Assembly (NCBI RefSeq): GCF_963966145.1 | Contig: NC_091048.1 | Coordinates: forward strand, 16,864,001-16,928,000 | Direction of reading: 5' to 3' | From: Tenebrio molitor | Taxonomy: Eukaryota; Arthropoda; Insecta; Coleoptera; Tenebrionidae | Length of the DNA stretch: 64,000 nucleotides | Shown: positions 54,798 to 64,000 of the stretch, piece by piece | Layout of the letters: each line of letters begins with the position of its first letter | Position numbering within the stretch: position 1 is the first letter of the stretch | Translations under genes and position numbers: made by a program | The notes under the pieces: model-generated | What the model was told of the DNA's origin: nothing | Databases searched by the model: none | The model's input: only the letters and a program-made list of their open reading frames with translations

Positions 54798-54961
54798 AGC
54801 GCCAGTTTATAGAAAGAGAATTAAATATTTAATTCGAATTAAATTTTAATGCGCGATTAACCCATGAATCTGAAATTTTGATTGGTTCAATCTGATCACG
54901 TGTTCAGTTAATGTCGCATTTGATTACGATTAAGTTAATTTCGCTTCTGTAAACTGACCCA
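54798..54961. repeat. TIR MITE, copy 2 (with 40007-40173)
   Basis: AGCGCCAGTTTATAGAAAGA to TTCGCTTCTGTAAACTGACC. Same orientation as the copy at 40007, with substitutions near both ends. Confidence 0.75.
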
Positions 54962-55952
54962 TAGTCTATTTTTTAATCAAAGAACCACAACACCGCAATT
55001 TACACCCAAAATAGAGCTTACAACATTGTACACTTTTGAGCTAGGGTGAAAAATCTCATCATAAAAAAATTGAGGTTATTGGAGATATTAGTAGCGCAGC
55101 AATTTAATAAAGTTAATAACACCTAACAACAACTAATTTGAGAGTTTTATAAATGTCTTACTTTGCGAGACATTTTTAATAGCACGTTCAAATTTTAGCT
55201 GTGAGTTTGCGTACTTTCAAGGACATTAAAAATGACAGGCGTTGGCAGAAGTAGCCAATAGATATTAAATTCCCTAAATTTAGTAAAATTTTATATTTGC
55301 AAACCTAAATCAACAGGTCGTGGTTCTTCATCTTCATCTTCATTTTATTTTTGTTATTTTTTCAATAAATATTCCGTTCATGAGTATAACATTCTTAATA
55401 CACTAATACCACACTAATGAGAAAATCTGACAGCATATTGTTACATTTCTTTAGATGTAGAACAATAAATGCCATTTTTTATAAGAAATACGTGAAAAAA
55501 GTAAGGGCTGTAGAAAAAAAAAACATATAATGCGGCTTTTTAGTAAATACTGTATGTACTCGTAGATGTGGATATACATAAAAGTCACATCGTTGTATTT
55601 TTGTTAGATTATTATTATTTTTGTATCATTGATTATAATAACATGTATTTAATTACTATTGTTATTATTTATATAAGTTAAGTCTGCAAATTACGTTTAT
55701 GAGATTTTTAATGAAGAAAAATTTATTTTATTTGTATAAAATGATTAATTCTGGTTAAAAATTGTTCGTTATTTATATGCGTTTAGTATTGACTAATGGT
55801 CTGTACTTTGCTAGTAAGATTATTATTATTTATAACGATAAATTGTATCACTATACGACTATACATATATTTATGATTACGAGTATATATTTTCCTAATA
55901 TAACTTGCAAACTATGCATGTGATTGATAGGTCCACCACCCACCACCAAATC
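54962..55952. other. AT-rich upstream region of MARVEL gene 3
   Basis: No gene or shared repeat. Becomes very AT-rich (ATTATTATTATT runs) before the promoter candidate. Confidence 0.3.
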
Positions 55953-55985
55953 TATAAAAATATCCGGAAACCCAAAAATAACTAA
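55953..55985 (+). promoter_or_regulatory. Candidate TATA promoter of MARVEL gene 3
   Basis: CTATAAAAATAT at 55952-55963 lies about 30 bp before a possible start near 55983, and the ATG follows at 56092. Spacing is right, but nothing else supports it. Confidence 0.35.
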
Positions 55986-56091
55986 CCCCATACTGAATGT
56001 GTTTGTAATCGTTCCGTTTAAAACAGATCCAGACGTCGTCTCGTAAACGTTGATTCCTACAAGACGGCATTTATTTTTAAATCTTTACAAA

Positions 56092-57708
56092 ATGGTACCA
56101 TCTTGGGGTCCCACTGTCATTACAGTCCGTCCAGTAAGCAAATCCAGTGGAATCAAATGTTGCTGTTGTAAATGTTGTACTTGCCTAAACTTGCAGTTTT
56201 TAAAAAGTGAACCAGGTTTGCTAAAAATTGCCGAATTGGTAAGTTTCATTTCGATTAATTAATTATTATAAATACTGTCATTTAGTGGAGAGTTTATCAA
56301 AATACGAGTTTCATTTTGAAATAAAAGTTGTCAAAAAACATTTTTCATAAAATCGTACAATGTGATCAATTAAAAAAAAAAGATAACGGGCGGCTATGGA
56401 AAACAAAGTTTCTGAAATCTTGCGGCGGCGGCGGTCAGTTGTCAATTTTATTATAAAAATGTTTTCAGCTGAGAACACATTATTCATGCCATAATTCGAA
56501 ATGGAAATGAAGAAAATGGTGACTGAGTTTACCATACACAACTGCATTTATTGGAGTTTCGGCAAAACTTCTCTTCATCGCGGATGTTAGTATAACATAC
56601 GTTTTCAGGAGTTTTGTTTTCGCTTATCTCCTTTTTGTTGATCATACTGTACAATAATTGCAATAAACAATATAAATTGAAATTTAAGAACTATCCTCTT
56701 GTCAGAAAATTTATATTTTATTAGGCTAGGGCCCGGTTTATTCGCCTTCAAGTAACTTTATTTGAACGGTAATTACCATGGATCTACCAATAGCAGATTC
56801 TAAATCATAGCAACTACTGGCCAGATAAATTTACTTGAAGGTGAATAAACCGGGCCTAAAATACTAATTTAATTTTTAGTTTTTAGGTTCCTTCTGTCAA
56901 ACCTTGGCATTCAACTACGGTTTAGGATATTCGGGCACAATGGGACCCAGTTTTCAGTCATTTTTAACAGCTGGGGCGTGCTGTATAATGACTACCTCTC
57001 TACTTCTCTTTTGTTATATCATTTCCGAAAAATCCTTCTCACTGATCAAACAGTCGTTATTTGTGGGTACGTTTTAATTCAAGATTTCAGTTATAAAAGC
57101 AATTGAATTTGCAGGAAACCGTTTTCAATGCTGTTGCTTGCTTCAGTTATCTCTCTTCTTGTACATATCTCGGATACATAGTCTGCTTGATTTTAAAACC
57201 GATGTACGTAGTGACTGCATACTTCCAGGTCTATCCAGCTATGAGTGCAGCTTATGTAAGTTGAAACACACCTTTTTCGGCTTTTTCTCTTTGTCCAAAT
57301 TTATGTCTGCTACTCTTATGGCACAGTGGCTGCTTAATAGAATTAGAACAAAACGAGTAGACATCATATCATAAATGGATAAGGATAATCTAGTTCAATC
57401 AGCCTTAGGTGTTGCAATATCCGTTAAATTGTTTCCTATATCACCACGATTCTTAACTATAGGCAGATAAAACGTGATTATTGCACTTATCCGCCATCGA
57501 AAATGTCATGATTTCGATTAATATTCACTGTGAGTGTGAGCACGAGTGTTATCTCTGTGAAGGCTAAACCTTTCCATAACATTATTACGTGCTTTTCACA
57601 AGGATTTTTAGTTATAACATTTTTTTACAGATGGTTGGCGGCTTAGTTGGGGTTATCCACGGTTATGACGCTTACAAATCTTACAAATTCTACAAAGGCT
57701 ACAGATAA
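56092..57708 (+). CDS. MARVEL-domain membrane protein, gene 3 (complete)
   Basis: Four exons: 56092-56238, 56880-57062, 57115-57255 and 57631-57708, all phase 0, giving 182 residues and TAA. Donors: GTAAGT for exons 1 and 3, GTGGGT for exon 2. The N-terminal exon starts MVPSWGPTVITVRPVSKSSG, has a cysteine cluster (CCCCKCCTC, residues 23-31), possible sites for palmitoylation, and ends EPGLLKIAEL, the same pre-helix motif as [10 protein letters not shown] in gene 2. Helices: about 42-60, 74-100 (LTAGACCIMTTSLLLFCYII), 112-135 and 158-168. The C-terminal exon ends with Tyr/Lys repeats (YKSYKFYKGYR). In the last exon GGLVGVIHG replaces the ILG start of gene 2. Function beyond the MARVEL type is unknown. 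Confidence 0.9.
56727..56858. repeat. MITE in intron 1 of MARVEL gene 3
   Basis: TAGGGCCCGGTTTATTCGCC and its complement (GGTGAATAAACCGGGCC) with CTTCAAGTAA mirrored. 132 bp; its right end lies 22 bp before exon 2, close to the branch-point region. Confidence 0.75.
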
Positions 57709-58181
57709 GAAGAAAAAAAATGTATTGGAGCAATAACAAAGCAGTATTTAGCCGTTCGATCAAATATTTTTAATTTTTCCACAATCTAGTGTACAAATTA
57801 TTATTATGATCACCTCGATAAACGATTGTCTTTGTTTAGATTTGTATTAGATACGAGTATGTCAACGGAATTCCAATAGATTTCAAACGAACATTATCGG
57901 ATCTCTACATCTACATAATATGAGATCACGTGATGTTCTCTTCTTGTTTTTACCAGAGAGAATACTTTGAAATTCAATTTTATTTTCGTTGGGGATTTCC
58001 AACCTGTCCTGAATTGCATCAGGATTTATAAAAACATTAACCCAACTAAATCAGTTAACAACAAAAAGAGAAGAAAAGTACTACTGTGTTCTATTAACTC
58101 TTTTTATTAATTGAAAATGTCTTTATTATGTTTAAGTACTTTTGTATTATTTTTATATATTATATATACATTATATATATT
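57709..58181. other. Probable 3' UTR of MARVEL gene 3, then non-coding
   Basis: No clear AATAAA within 300 bp. No gene is recognised. Confidence 0.3.
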
Positions 58182-58752
58182 TACAGTGAATTTGTTTTAA
58201 GACTGCCCATAGGGTTTTCCATGCTAATTTTTCAACCCCCTGTTAACTTTTGTCTTTATGAAAATATTCAACCCACTTTTGTAATAAAGTTGGGGATATC
58301 ATAACGTATTGAAACAACTTCAATTTAATAACCAGAAGTAAGGAATAAACTAGCAAAAAGACGTTTTTTGAATTCCGTTCCCCTAGGCTAAAATTTCACC
58401 TGACATTTGTAATTTCGATATGTAATTGATTGTGTAATAGCTTAGCTGTCTATGGAAGCCATTTTGAAGATTTCGTTTAATTTTTATTGAAGTAAAGAAC
58501 CTTGTTATAACATAAATAATGAATCTATCGTTATTAAAGTAATGTTCAGACTATTTTTTGCAAATAACATTTTGTTTATAAATTGTCTATTACACAACCA
58601 TTTACGTATCACAAACTGAAGTAAATGACTAGATAATATTATTTTAAATCTAAAAACAGAGCTAGGCTTTGTAATTTTCACAAAAATAAAAGTTAACAAG
58701 GGGTTGAAAAATTAGCATGTACCCTGTGGCCAGTCTTAAAAAAAATTTACTG
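58182..58752. repeat. Foldback MITE related to 51268-51992
   Basis: TTAAGACTGCCCATAGGGTT and AACCCCCTGTTAACTTTTGT have their mirror images at the right end. The middle differs from the 51268 copy. 571 bp. Confidence 0.7.
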
Positions 58753-59649
58753 AATATCTACCTATTCATTTAGATCTTTATAATAAACTCTAGCAAACTG
58801 TTCTTTGTGTTTTTAAAAGGAAACTGAATGAGTATCTCTATATCCGTGAAACGTAAATGGAAGAATACAAAAACCGGACGTGCGGTTATTATTCACATTC
58901 TCGATCCATACACGACAATGATAAGGATTAGTGATGGATTATCGTTTCAAGAACTTGATAAGTTCAATTGTATCTATATTTTAATACTAACAATATAAAA
59001 CTTTTTAGTTTTGCGCAATCTCGGTGAGATTGCTTTAAAAGTTATCGCTAAACTAAAGTCGTATTAAATATTCTAAACACTTACAAAATTGACTTGACTC
59101 GATGATAAATAATAATCATAAATAGTTCTAAATTAATTATTATAATAATTAATTTACAACTGTCTATTACTAATGTGTAAAAAAGCAATACAATGAAACC
59201 ATATACAGAAAGACAAACAATATGTTTAAAAAAATTAATGATCAACTATGCATCTGCCAAAAACAAGAGATTTGAAAACTTATGGCTTAACTTGACTGAT
59301 ACAATATGAACTGTCATGAAGTGATAGATATAAGAAAGAACGATTCCTACGTGAATGAGTTAATGCTGCTAACATTTATTTGACCGTGTCGTACCGTCCA
59401 ATAGTCCAATAACTCCAATATAGTCAGAATCTTGAAGCAATGCGTGTACGTCATCGATGAAGGTTTTGCAGTACTAACTTAAAACTGTAAAACTGCGAAT
59501 TGTATCGTTCAATTGTTGGCGCAATTTTTATCCCTGAGAATTGGCATGTCGAGTAATCAGTTTTTTTTTTAGTCAATCTATGTACATCATCTTGTTGATC
59601 GACAACGATTAAAACAAATTGTGAGGTTAGAAGAAGTCGTCGTTGTTGT
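58753..59649. other. No gene; possible 3' UTR of the minus-strand exon at 59650
   Basis: Lacks coding signs and shared repeats. If the exon at 59650-59696 is real, this would be its downstream side. Confidence 0.25.
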
Positions 59650-59696
59650 TTAGTGTTTACGTTTCTTTTGAGATCCTCGTTTCATTGCTTTCCTAC
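59650..59696 (-). CDS. Possible last exon of a minus-strand gene
   Basis: On the minus strand GTTTTATTACAG precedes GTAGGAAAGCAATGAAACGA; read with two leading bases it gives RKAMKRGSQKKRKH and TAA, a basic, nuclear-signal-like C-terminus. Upstream exons, which would lie at higher coordinates, were not found. It could be chance. Confidence 0.25.
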
Positions 59697-59826
59697 CTGT
59701 AATAAAACAATTCTTTTCAGAGCTAACTTTTGCCTGTGTTTTTTACGATCCCTGCAAGTTTCAAAACATTCGAAGATGCCGAATATTCGCGTTTTCTAAC
59801 GCAGATAATAGTATTTTACTGTAAAA

Positions 59827-59927
59827 GTCCGTTAGGATAGCCTTTACTGCCGAGCCAGAGATTTTGTGAGACGAGCTCGCAGAGCGAGTCGAATAACACT
59901 GGCGAGGCCATAAAGGCCCTAACGGAC
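59827..59927. repeat. Palindrome with CG-rich centre
   Basis: Arms GTCCGTTAGG / CCTAACGGAC around GACGAGCTCGCAGAGCGAGTC. Same class as 788, 22492 and 46571. Confidence 0.6.
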
Positions 59928-60096
59928 GAGTATTGTACAATAGTTTTTGTAATACCTATCTCTACGCTTCGTTCACAATTATATTTTTGAAATACATTTT
60001 TTTCAACGCCATCGAAAAAACCGAATGATTAATAAAGTGTGCGGAGGAGGTCGTCATGTCAACCGTTGTTTGTGAAAAAAAATTGTCTCAATGTTG

Positions 60097-60473
60097 TTTG
60101 TCAGATTTGTTCAACGCTTAACTTTCCGTTAATGAATGAATAAATGAATGAAACCAATAAAAAATCGCAATCAAGATATTCCCGATGTCCGGAAGTGTGG
60201 TCATCGTTATTGGCTGCAAAATCGCGCTTGTGTTAGTGTTAAAATTGTGAAGCATCATCTTCGATCTTGTCTACATTTGCGGCTGTTTGTCAGATTTGTT
60301 CAACACTTAACTTTCCGTTGAAAATAAACGACTGAAATCAACAAAAGATCGCGATCAAGATATTCCCGATGTCCGGATGGCCGCAGAGCAAGTGAGGTCA
60401 TCGTTATTCCTTGCAAAATCGCGCTTGGTGTTAAAATTCTGAAGCATCATCTTCGATCTCGTCTACATCTGCT
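60097..60473. repeat. 189-bp tandem duplication
   Basis: Unit 1 (60097-60285) and unit 2 (60286-60473) both begin TTTGTCAGATTTGTTCAACR and contain GATATTCCCGATGTCCGGA and GAAGCATCATCTTCGATC. They differ by a 16-bp piece after TCCGGA and scattered changes. Confidence 0.75.
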
Positions 60474-60597
60474 AGTGGCATTCGGATTTCGATTAATTCA
60501 AGGTGTGTCCCATAACATTAAACATTAATTATTGTACCAATTATAAAAAAGTTGAAAAATAAAGTTTAGATCTACGTTGCTATGTTATTTAGTCATT

Positions 60598-60653
60598 CAT
60601 AACGGCCGCTCCCGCTCATAACGGACACCCTTAACGGACTCCGGCCGTTATGG
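60598..60653. repeat. Short palindrome CATAACGGCC
   Basis: CATAACGGCC and GGCCGTTATG flank CATAACGGACACCC and GGACTCC. It may belong to the palindrome class. Confidence 0.5.
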
Positions 60654-62002
60654 GGTTGTTTACATGATGACAAACAGTCCGGGAAGCCACCTTTAACAAC
60701 TAGATATTACAAAAACGTAGTAACGTCTTGACGTCATCGATATGTAATGACGTACACGCATTGCTTCGTGATTCTGACTATAACAGTGCAGTAATGTAAA
60801 GTTGCGCCACACACGACACACGTTTTCGATGTTTTTGTTTTCGCAGCCGTTCTTGACCGTACAATGAGGGACATGGAATCCTGGGCAGTCTGTTATTGTC
60901 ATTTCAAAAAGTGTCAATGTAAATGCACCTTTACCGTCATTATAACTGATATTTTCAAAAAAACTGTCAACTTGGTTATGAGTAGCTAAGGTATGGTTTA
61001 GAAATTTTGACAACTGAATGACACATCTGCCCAGTTTTCCGTGTCCCCAATAGTACATATTTTCAAATATACGGTATATTTAATTCACATTAAGATTTAG
61101 CCAAATCAAATGATGATTTGCGACTACGCTTCTGTTGTTCCTGATCGAGTGCTAAATTTAACAGCTATCAACAATTAATACTTAATTTAGCAAGCCTCTT
61201 ACAGTTAGTCCCAAAGCCAATAACTTTTCAGATTCGATCCTATAATCGTAATCTGGAATTGTCTCTTATTGAATAGATTAAATCACTGGATTAGAATCTA
61301 TTTTGTTGGGATTTAAAGTCCAATTTCCTGACATCTGTGATAAATGTGGGTAACGTACTAAAACGATCTGTCATTTTAGCATCCTGTCTCGAGAAGTGTT
61401 AATACCGTTATTGTTTCCATTGCACTGACATGTATCCATTAAAAACTGCATTATCACATAGTGAATTTAAAATTTAAAGCAAAAAAAAATTTTTTTGTTT
61501 GTTTTTGTTGAATAGTGTACGGAGATAGTTCATCATTTTTTGTTCCTAGTAGAAGTAGAAGGCTGGGAGAATTTAATGAATTTCATTTCTCAAAGTAAGA
61601 CTAATATATTTGGTATAACGATTCTGAAGAAGAAATACAAATTTTAAAAATAAATTAAACTCACAAAATAAAAGTAAGTGCTTAAAATTTATCAAACGTT
61701 TTAAAAATAGAAATACAGGTGATTGTAAATGATTGAGGACGTTTTGAATCTGGTCCCACAGTTTTTAGATATTCCAAAAATCCGACATGAATGAACAAAA
61801 TTAGAGTAGTCGTACATAAATAACCTGAGCTAAACGTCTGTGTAGTAGAAAATGACAAAATAATTTCGAGTTTTGAAATTTACTACCCAAAAATTACCAA
61901 TCATAATCAAGACGGTGATCATAGTGACAATAAAGTATGGCTTACAATTTTTTTTGAAGTGACAGAAATTGACGGCCAAAATTTTTTGGCAGCCATAGTA
62001 AT
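60654..62002. other. No supported gene; IS630-type end near 61955-61999
   Basis: TTGACGGCCAAAATTTTTTG and GCCATAGTA (61969-61999) look like the right end of an IS630-type MITE. Its left end is not found. A 121-codon minus frame at 60693-61058 is not supported (see rejected items). Confidence 0.35.
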
Positions 62003-62136
62003 ATCTGTTCACGTTGGAAAGAACATCAGTGGTGCAAATAACTGACCTGTTACTATGACAATTGACAACTCATATGAAAGTTAATGCCAAATATGTGCCA
62101 TTTGCACCACTCATGTTCATTCTAACGTGAACAGAT
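62003..62136. repeat. TIR MITE
   Basis: ATCTGTTCACGTT and AACGTGAACAGAT, with AGTGGTGCAAAT / ATTTGCACCACT inside. 134 bp, followed by (CGAT)n. Confidence 0.75.
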
Positions 62137-62146
62137 CGATCGATCG

Positions 62147-62400
62147 ATCGTGGTTCCTAGGGGAGTGTTTGAGAGTTAGATTTGAGTTGGCAACCTGGTT
62201 TTCACAAAATTTGTGAAGGTAATTCAAGCAAATTTAAATAGTTAACATAATATTTATATTTAAATTCACTCTAAAAACATTTTGTTAATGAGCAATTTTA
62301 TTTAAACGCAGATAATGATAATTTTGACAATAAAAGTGCAGCGAATTATCAATCCAAAAACGCCCCTAGGAACCAGGATGGAGCCAACTCTCTTTAATAT
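62147..62400 (+). repeat. Dispersed repeat with TIR, copy 2 (with 35374-35620)
   Basis: Same ends as the copy at 35374 and same orientation. It sits next to the MITE at 62003. Confidence 0.7.
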
Positions 62401-63689
62401 ACTAACTTTAAGACAAACTACGAGGTTGTGGGACAACGTAGAAGACCAAAAGCAGTTAAAAAAAATTTTACCTCAAAAATTAAATGTCAATTTATTTTTT
62501 GACAGAATTTTTTAAATATTTTTTCAGAGTTCTACATGAAACCAGTAGCTCGCGGTTAAAGTTTGGCAGGCATTTACCCTGTATAGTTACTTTGGTGTCC
62601 TTGATATTTTTTCTAGATCTAAATTCTGATCTTATTTCAAACTTTACGGCTGATGGCGAAATTGTCTTGAACTTCTTACCGAATGGAATTGAAACATTAA
62701 AAAAATACAGGAGGAATAAAAACTAGATGTTTATAAATTGATGTTCACATAGTCTAAACCGAACCAAATCAATTCGAATCAAAATAATTCGGCTGGTTCG
62801 TTCGATTGAGCGAATACTACAGTAATGTCAACAAGAAACTTCCTAGGATTTAGGGATATTCGTTTTTATAGGTTGCCTAAATTTGGTTAGGTTGGAGGAG
62901 GCTATGTGGTTTCTGGTGACAAACAAAAGATATCGTACCCAATACAAAAATGTAAGGGAGCGAATTCATTCTAACAGTTTTTGCAAATGGCTAATTTCTC
63001 GCTAGCTGATAATAATGTTTTTTCGTTTCACAATCTTGCGAACAGAATCTCTCAATTGATAGTAACCAACCTTAGACATTCAAAATTACTTTTGAAAATT
63101 CTAGTTACATACAACATGAAAAACGTAATTTCGCTAAAAGTTGGAATCTTAGGGAATAAGTTCTTGTTGACATTACTATACATACCAAATCACTATAAAT
63201 GTTTGTGATTTTCTTTGTTAGGTAGGCTATGTATTTTAAGTTTTATATGTGTATACTTGATTTTCAAATTCTTATGACAAACGAAAAGTCAAATTAAACA
63301 AAGCCGTTTTATCATGATTTAGTTTTTACTACGGGCTATTTATTGCAATGTGTTATTTTCGGAATGAATTGCAAAATGAAAATTAATTCCCGTTAGTAAA
63401 ACTTGTTTTCACCATTATATCATAAAATTGTATTTGCAATGAGGACTGTTGACAATAACACTAATTTTCCGAAACCTTAACACGAATCAGGAGATGACAT
63501 ACCTATTGACAATAACAAGTCTTGTAAGTTGCTTGGGAATCCCAACTTACTAAATCTGCTTCAATAAAAAATGTTTTCGTCATTGTCAATAAAGTAATTA
63601 ATTTTATAACTTTTTTAAGACATATGCAAAATTTGTCAGAAAAAGTTTTAAAGATATAATTATCAACTTGAAACAGGCAAGTCCATTTA
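62401..63689. other. No recognisable feature
   Basis: Short frames on the + strand (62484-62726, 62981-63208) have no family signal. Confidence 0.3.
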
Positions 63690-64000
63690 TAATTTAGTTG
63701 GATGAACGTCGGGACTGTTAAAGTTTTTGGAGATCAAAATGTTGGACTGACGACTATTTACCGAATAATAAAGAAATGTGAAGAAAGCCTGTAGTATCCA
63801 TGAATTAGCCAAAAATTGGAAGACCTAACTTTTGGGCTCAAACGAAATTAATAGCCCTATTCAAAATACATATTTAAACACGATTTGAATGTCGCATCGC
63901 AAATTAGAGCACCGATTTGAAATTTCGCACATACCTACTCGTAATTTTGCACAGGATTTTGGCGAAAAATTATTTAAACAATGAACAAAAAGGAAGTACA
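63690..64000 (+). pseudogene. Tc1/IS630-like transposase N-terminus, runs off the window
   Basis: Pieces in shifting frames read VFGDQNVGLTTIYRIIKKCE (helix-turn-helix), KIGRPN and MSHRKLEHRFEISH, then KQ*TKRKY, which resembles the N-terminal bipartite DNA-binding region of Tc1/IS630-type transposases. Several stops make it a relic. The catalytic part would lie beyond 64000. Confidence 0.5.

Noticed and set aside
57138..57374. 78-codon + frame over MARVEL gene 3 exon 3
   Set aside because: Out of frame with the exon; the spliced frame gives the expected membrane helix.
60693..61058. 121-codon minus-strand frame with several Cys/His
   Set aside because: Spacing does not fit THAP or C2H2 fingers, there is no conserved core and no splice context. 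It is probably chance.

Overview
This window looks like insect nuclear DNA, possibly from a beetle (the order is a guess). It is AT-rich, its genes are split by introns with GT..AG sites, and it is crowded with eukaryotic transposons. There is no bacterial gene order and there are no operons.

Host genes. I can support only three, all on the + strand and all small four-helix membrane proteins of the MARVEL / CKLF-like (CMTM) type. They lie at about 9.5-10.1 kb (first coding exon not found), 33.6-36.3 kb (complete, 168 aa) and 56.1-57.7 kb (complete, 182 aa). All three share the same intron layout, with phase-0 introns at matching places, so they look like an old tandem cluster that has been pushed apart by transposons. 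A possible last exon of a minus-strand gene lies near 59.65 kb.

Transposons. Left part (0-25 kb): deletion derivatives of DUF4817-type DDE transposons, short foldback MITEs, a 5'-truncated non-LTR reverse transcriptase (13.4-14.5 kb), a tyrosine-recombinase relic (15.3-15.9 kb), a broken Penelope-like element with terminal inverted repeats (16.0-18.2 kb), a DUF4817 transposase relic (19.3-20.2 kb), a decayed Tc1-like element (20.6-22.1 kb), and a probable RTE-type tail at 25.2 kb. Middle (25.5-32 kb): a Ty3/gypsy element on the minus strand with 130-bp LTRs and a 4-bp target duplication, followed by nested IS630-type MITEs. Part 3 (37.9-42 kb): inverted repeats, a DUF4817 transposase split by a small PIF/Harbinger element, and a piggyBac derivative with TTAA ends. 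Part 4 (43.7-47.4 kb): a nearly intact PIF/Harbinger element. Its transposase and its MADF/BESS protein lie on opposite strands, and each occupies the other's intron. Part 5 (47.7-50.4 kb): four layers of nesting, namely a MITE, an undescribed 2.4-kb element with repeated GCCAACTCGGCAC motifs and an 8-bp target duplication, a DUF4817 deletion derivative, and a tRNA-type SINE. The right part (51-64 kb) holds more foldback MITEs, the third MARVEL gene, a 189-bp tandem duplication, and the start of another Tc1/IS630-like transposase relic at the right edge.

How it fits together. The host genes probably act at membranes. The rest records successive insertions, whose order can be read from empty and filled sites inside the window itself. 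The best candidates for something undescribed are the GCCAACTCGGCAC element, the interlocked Harbinger gene pair, and a scattered class of palindromes with CG-rich centres.
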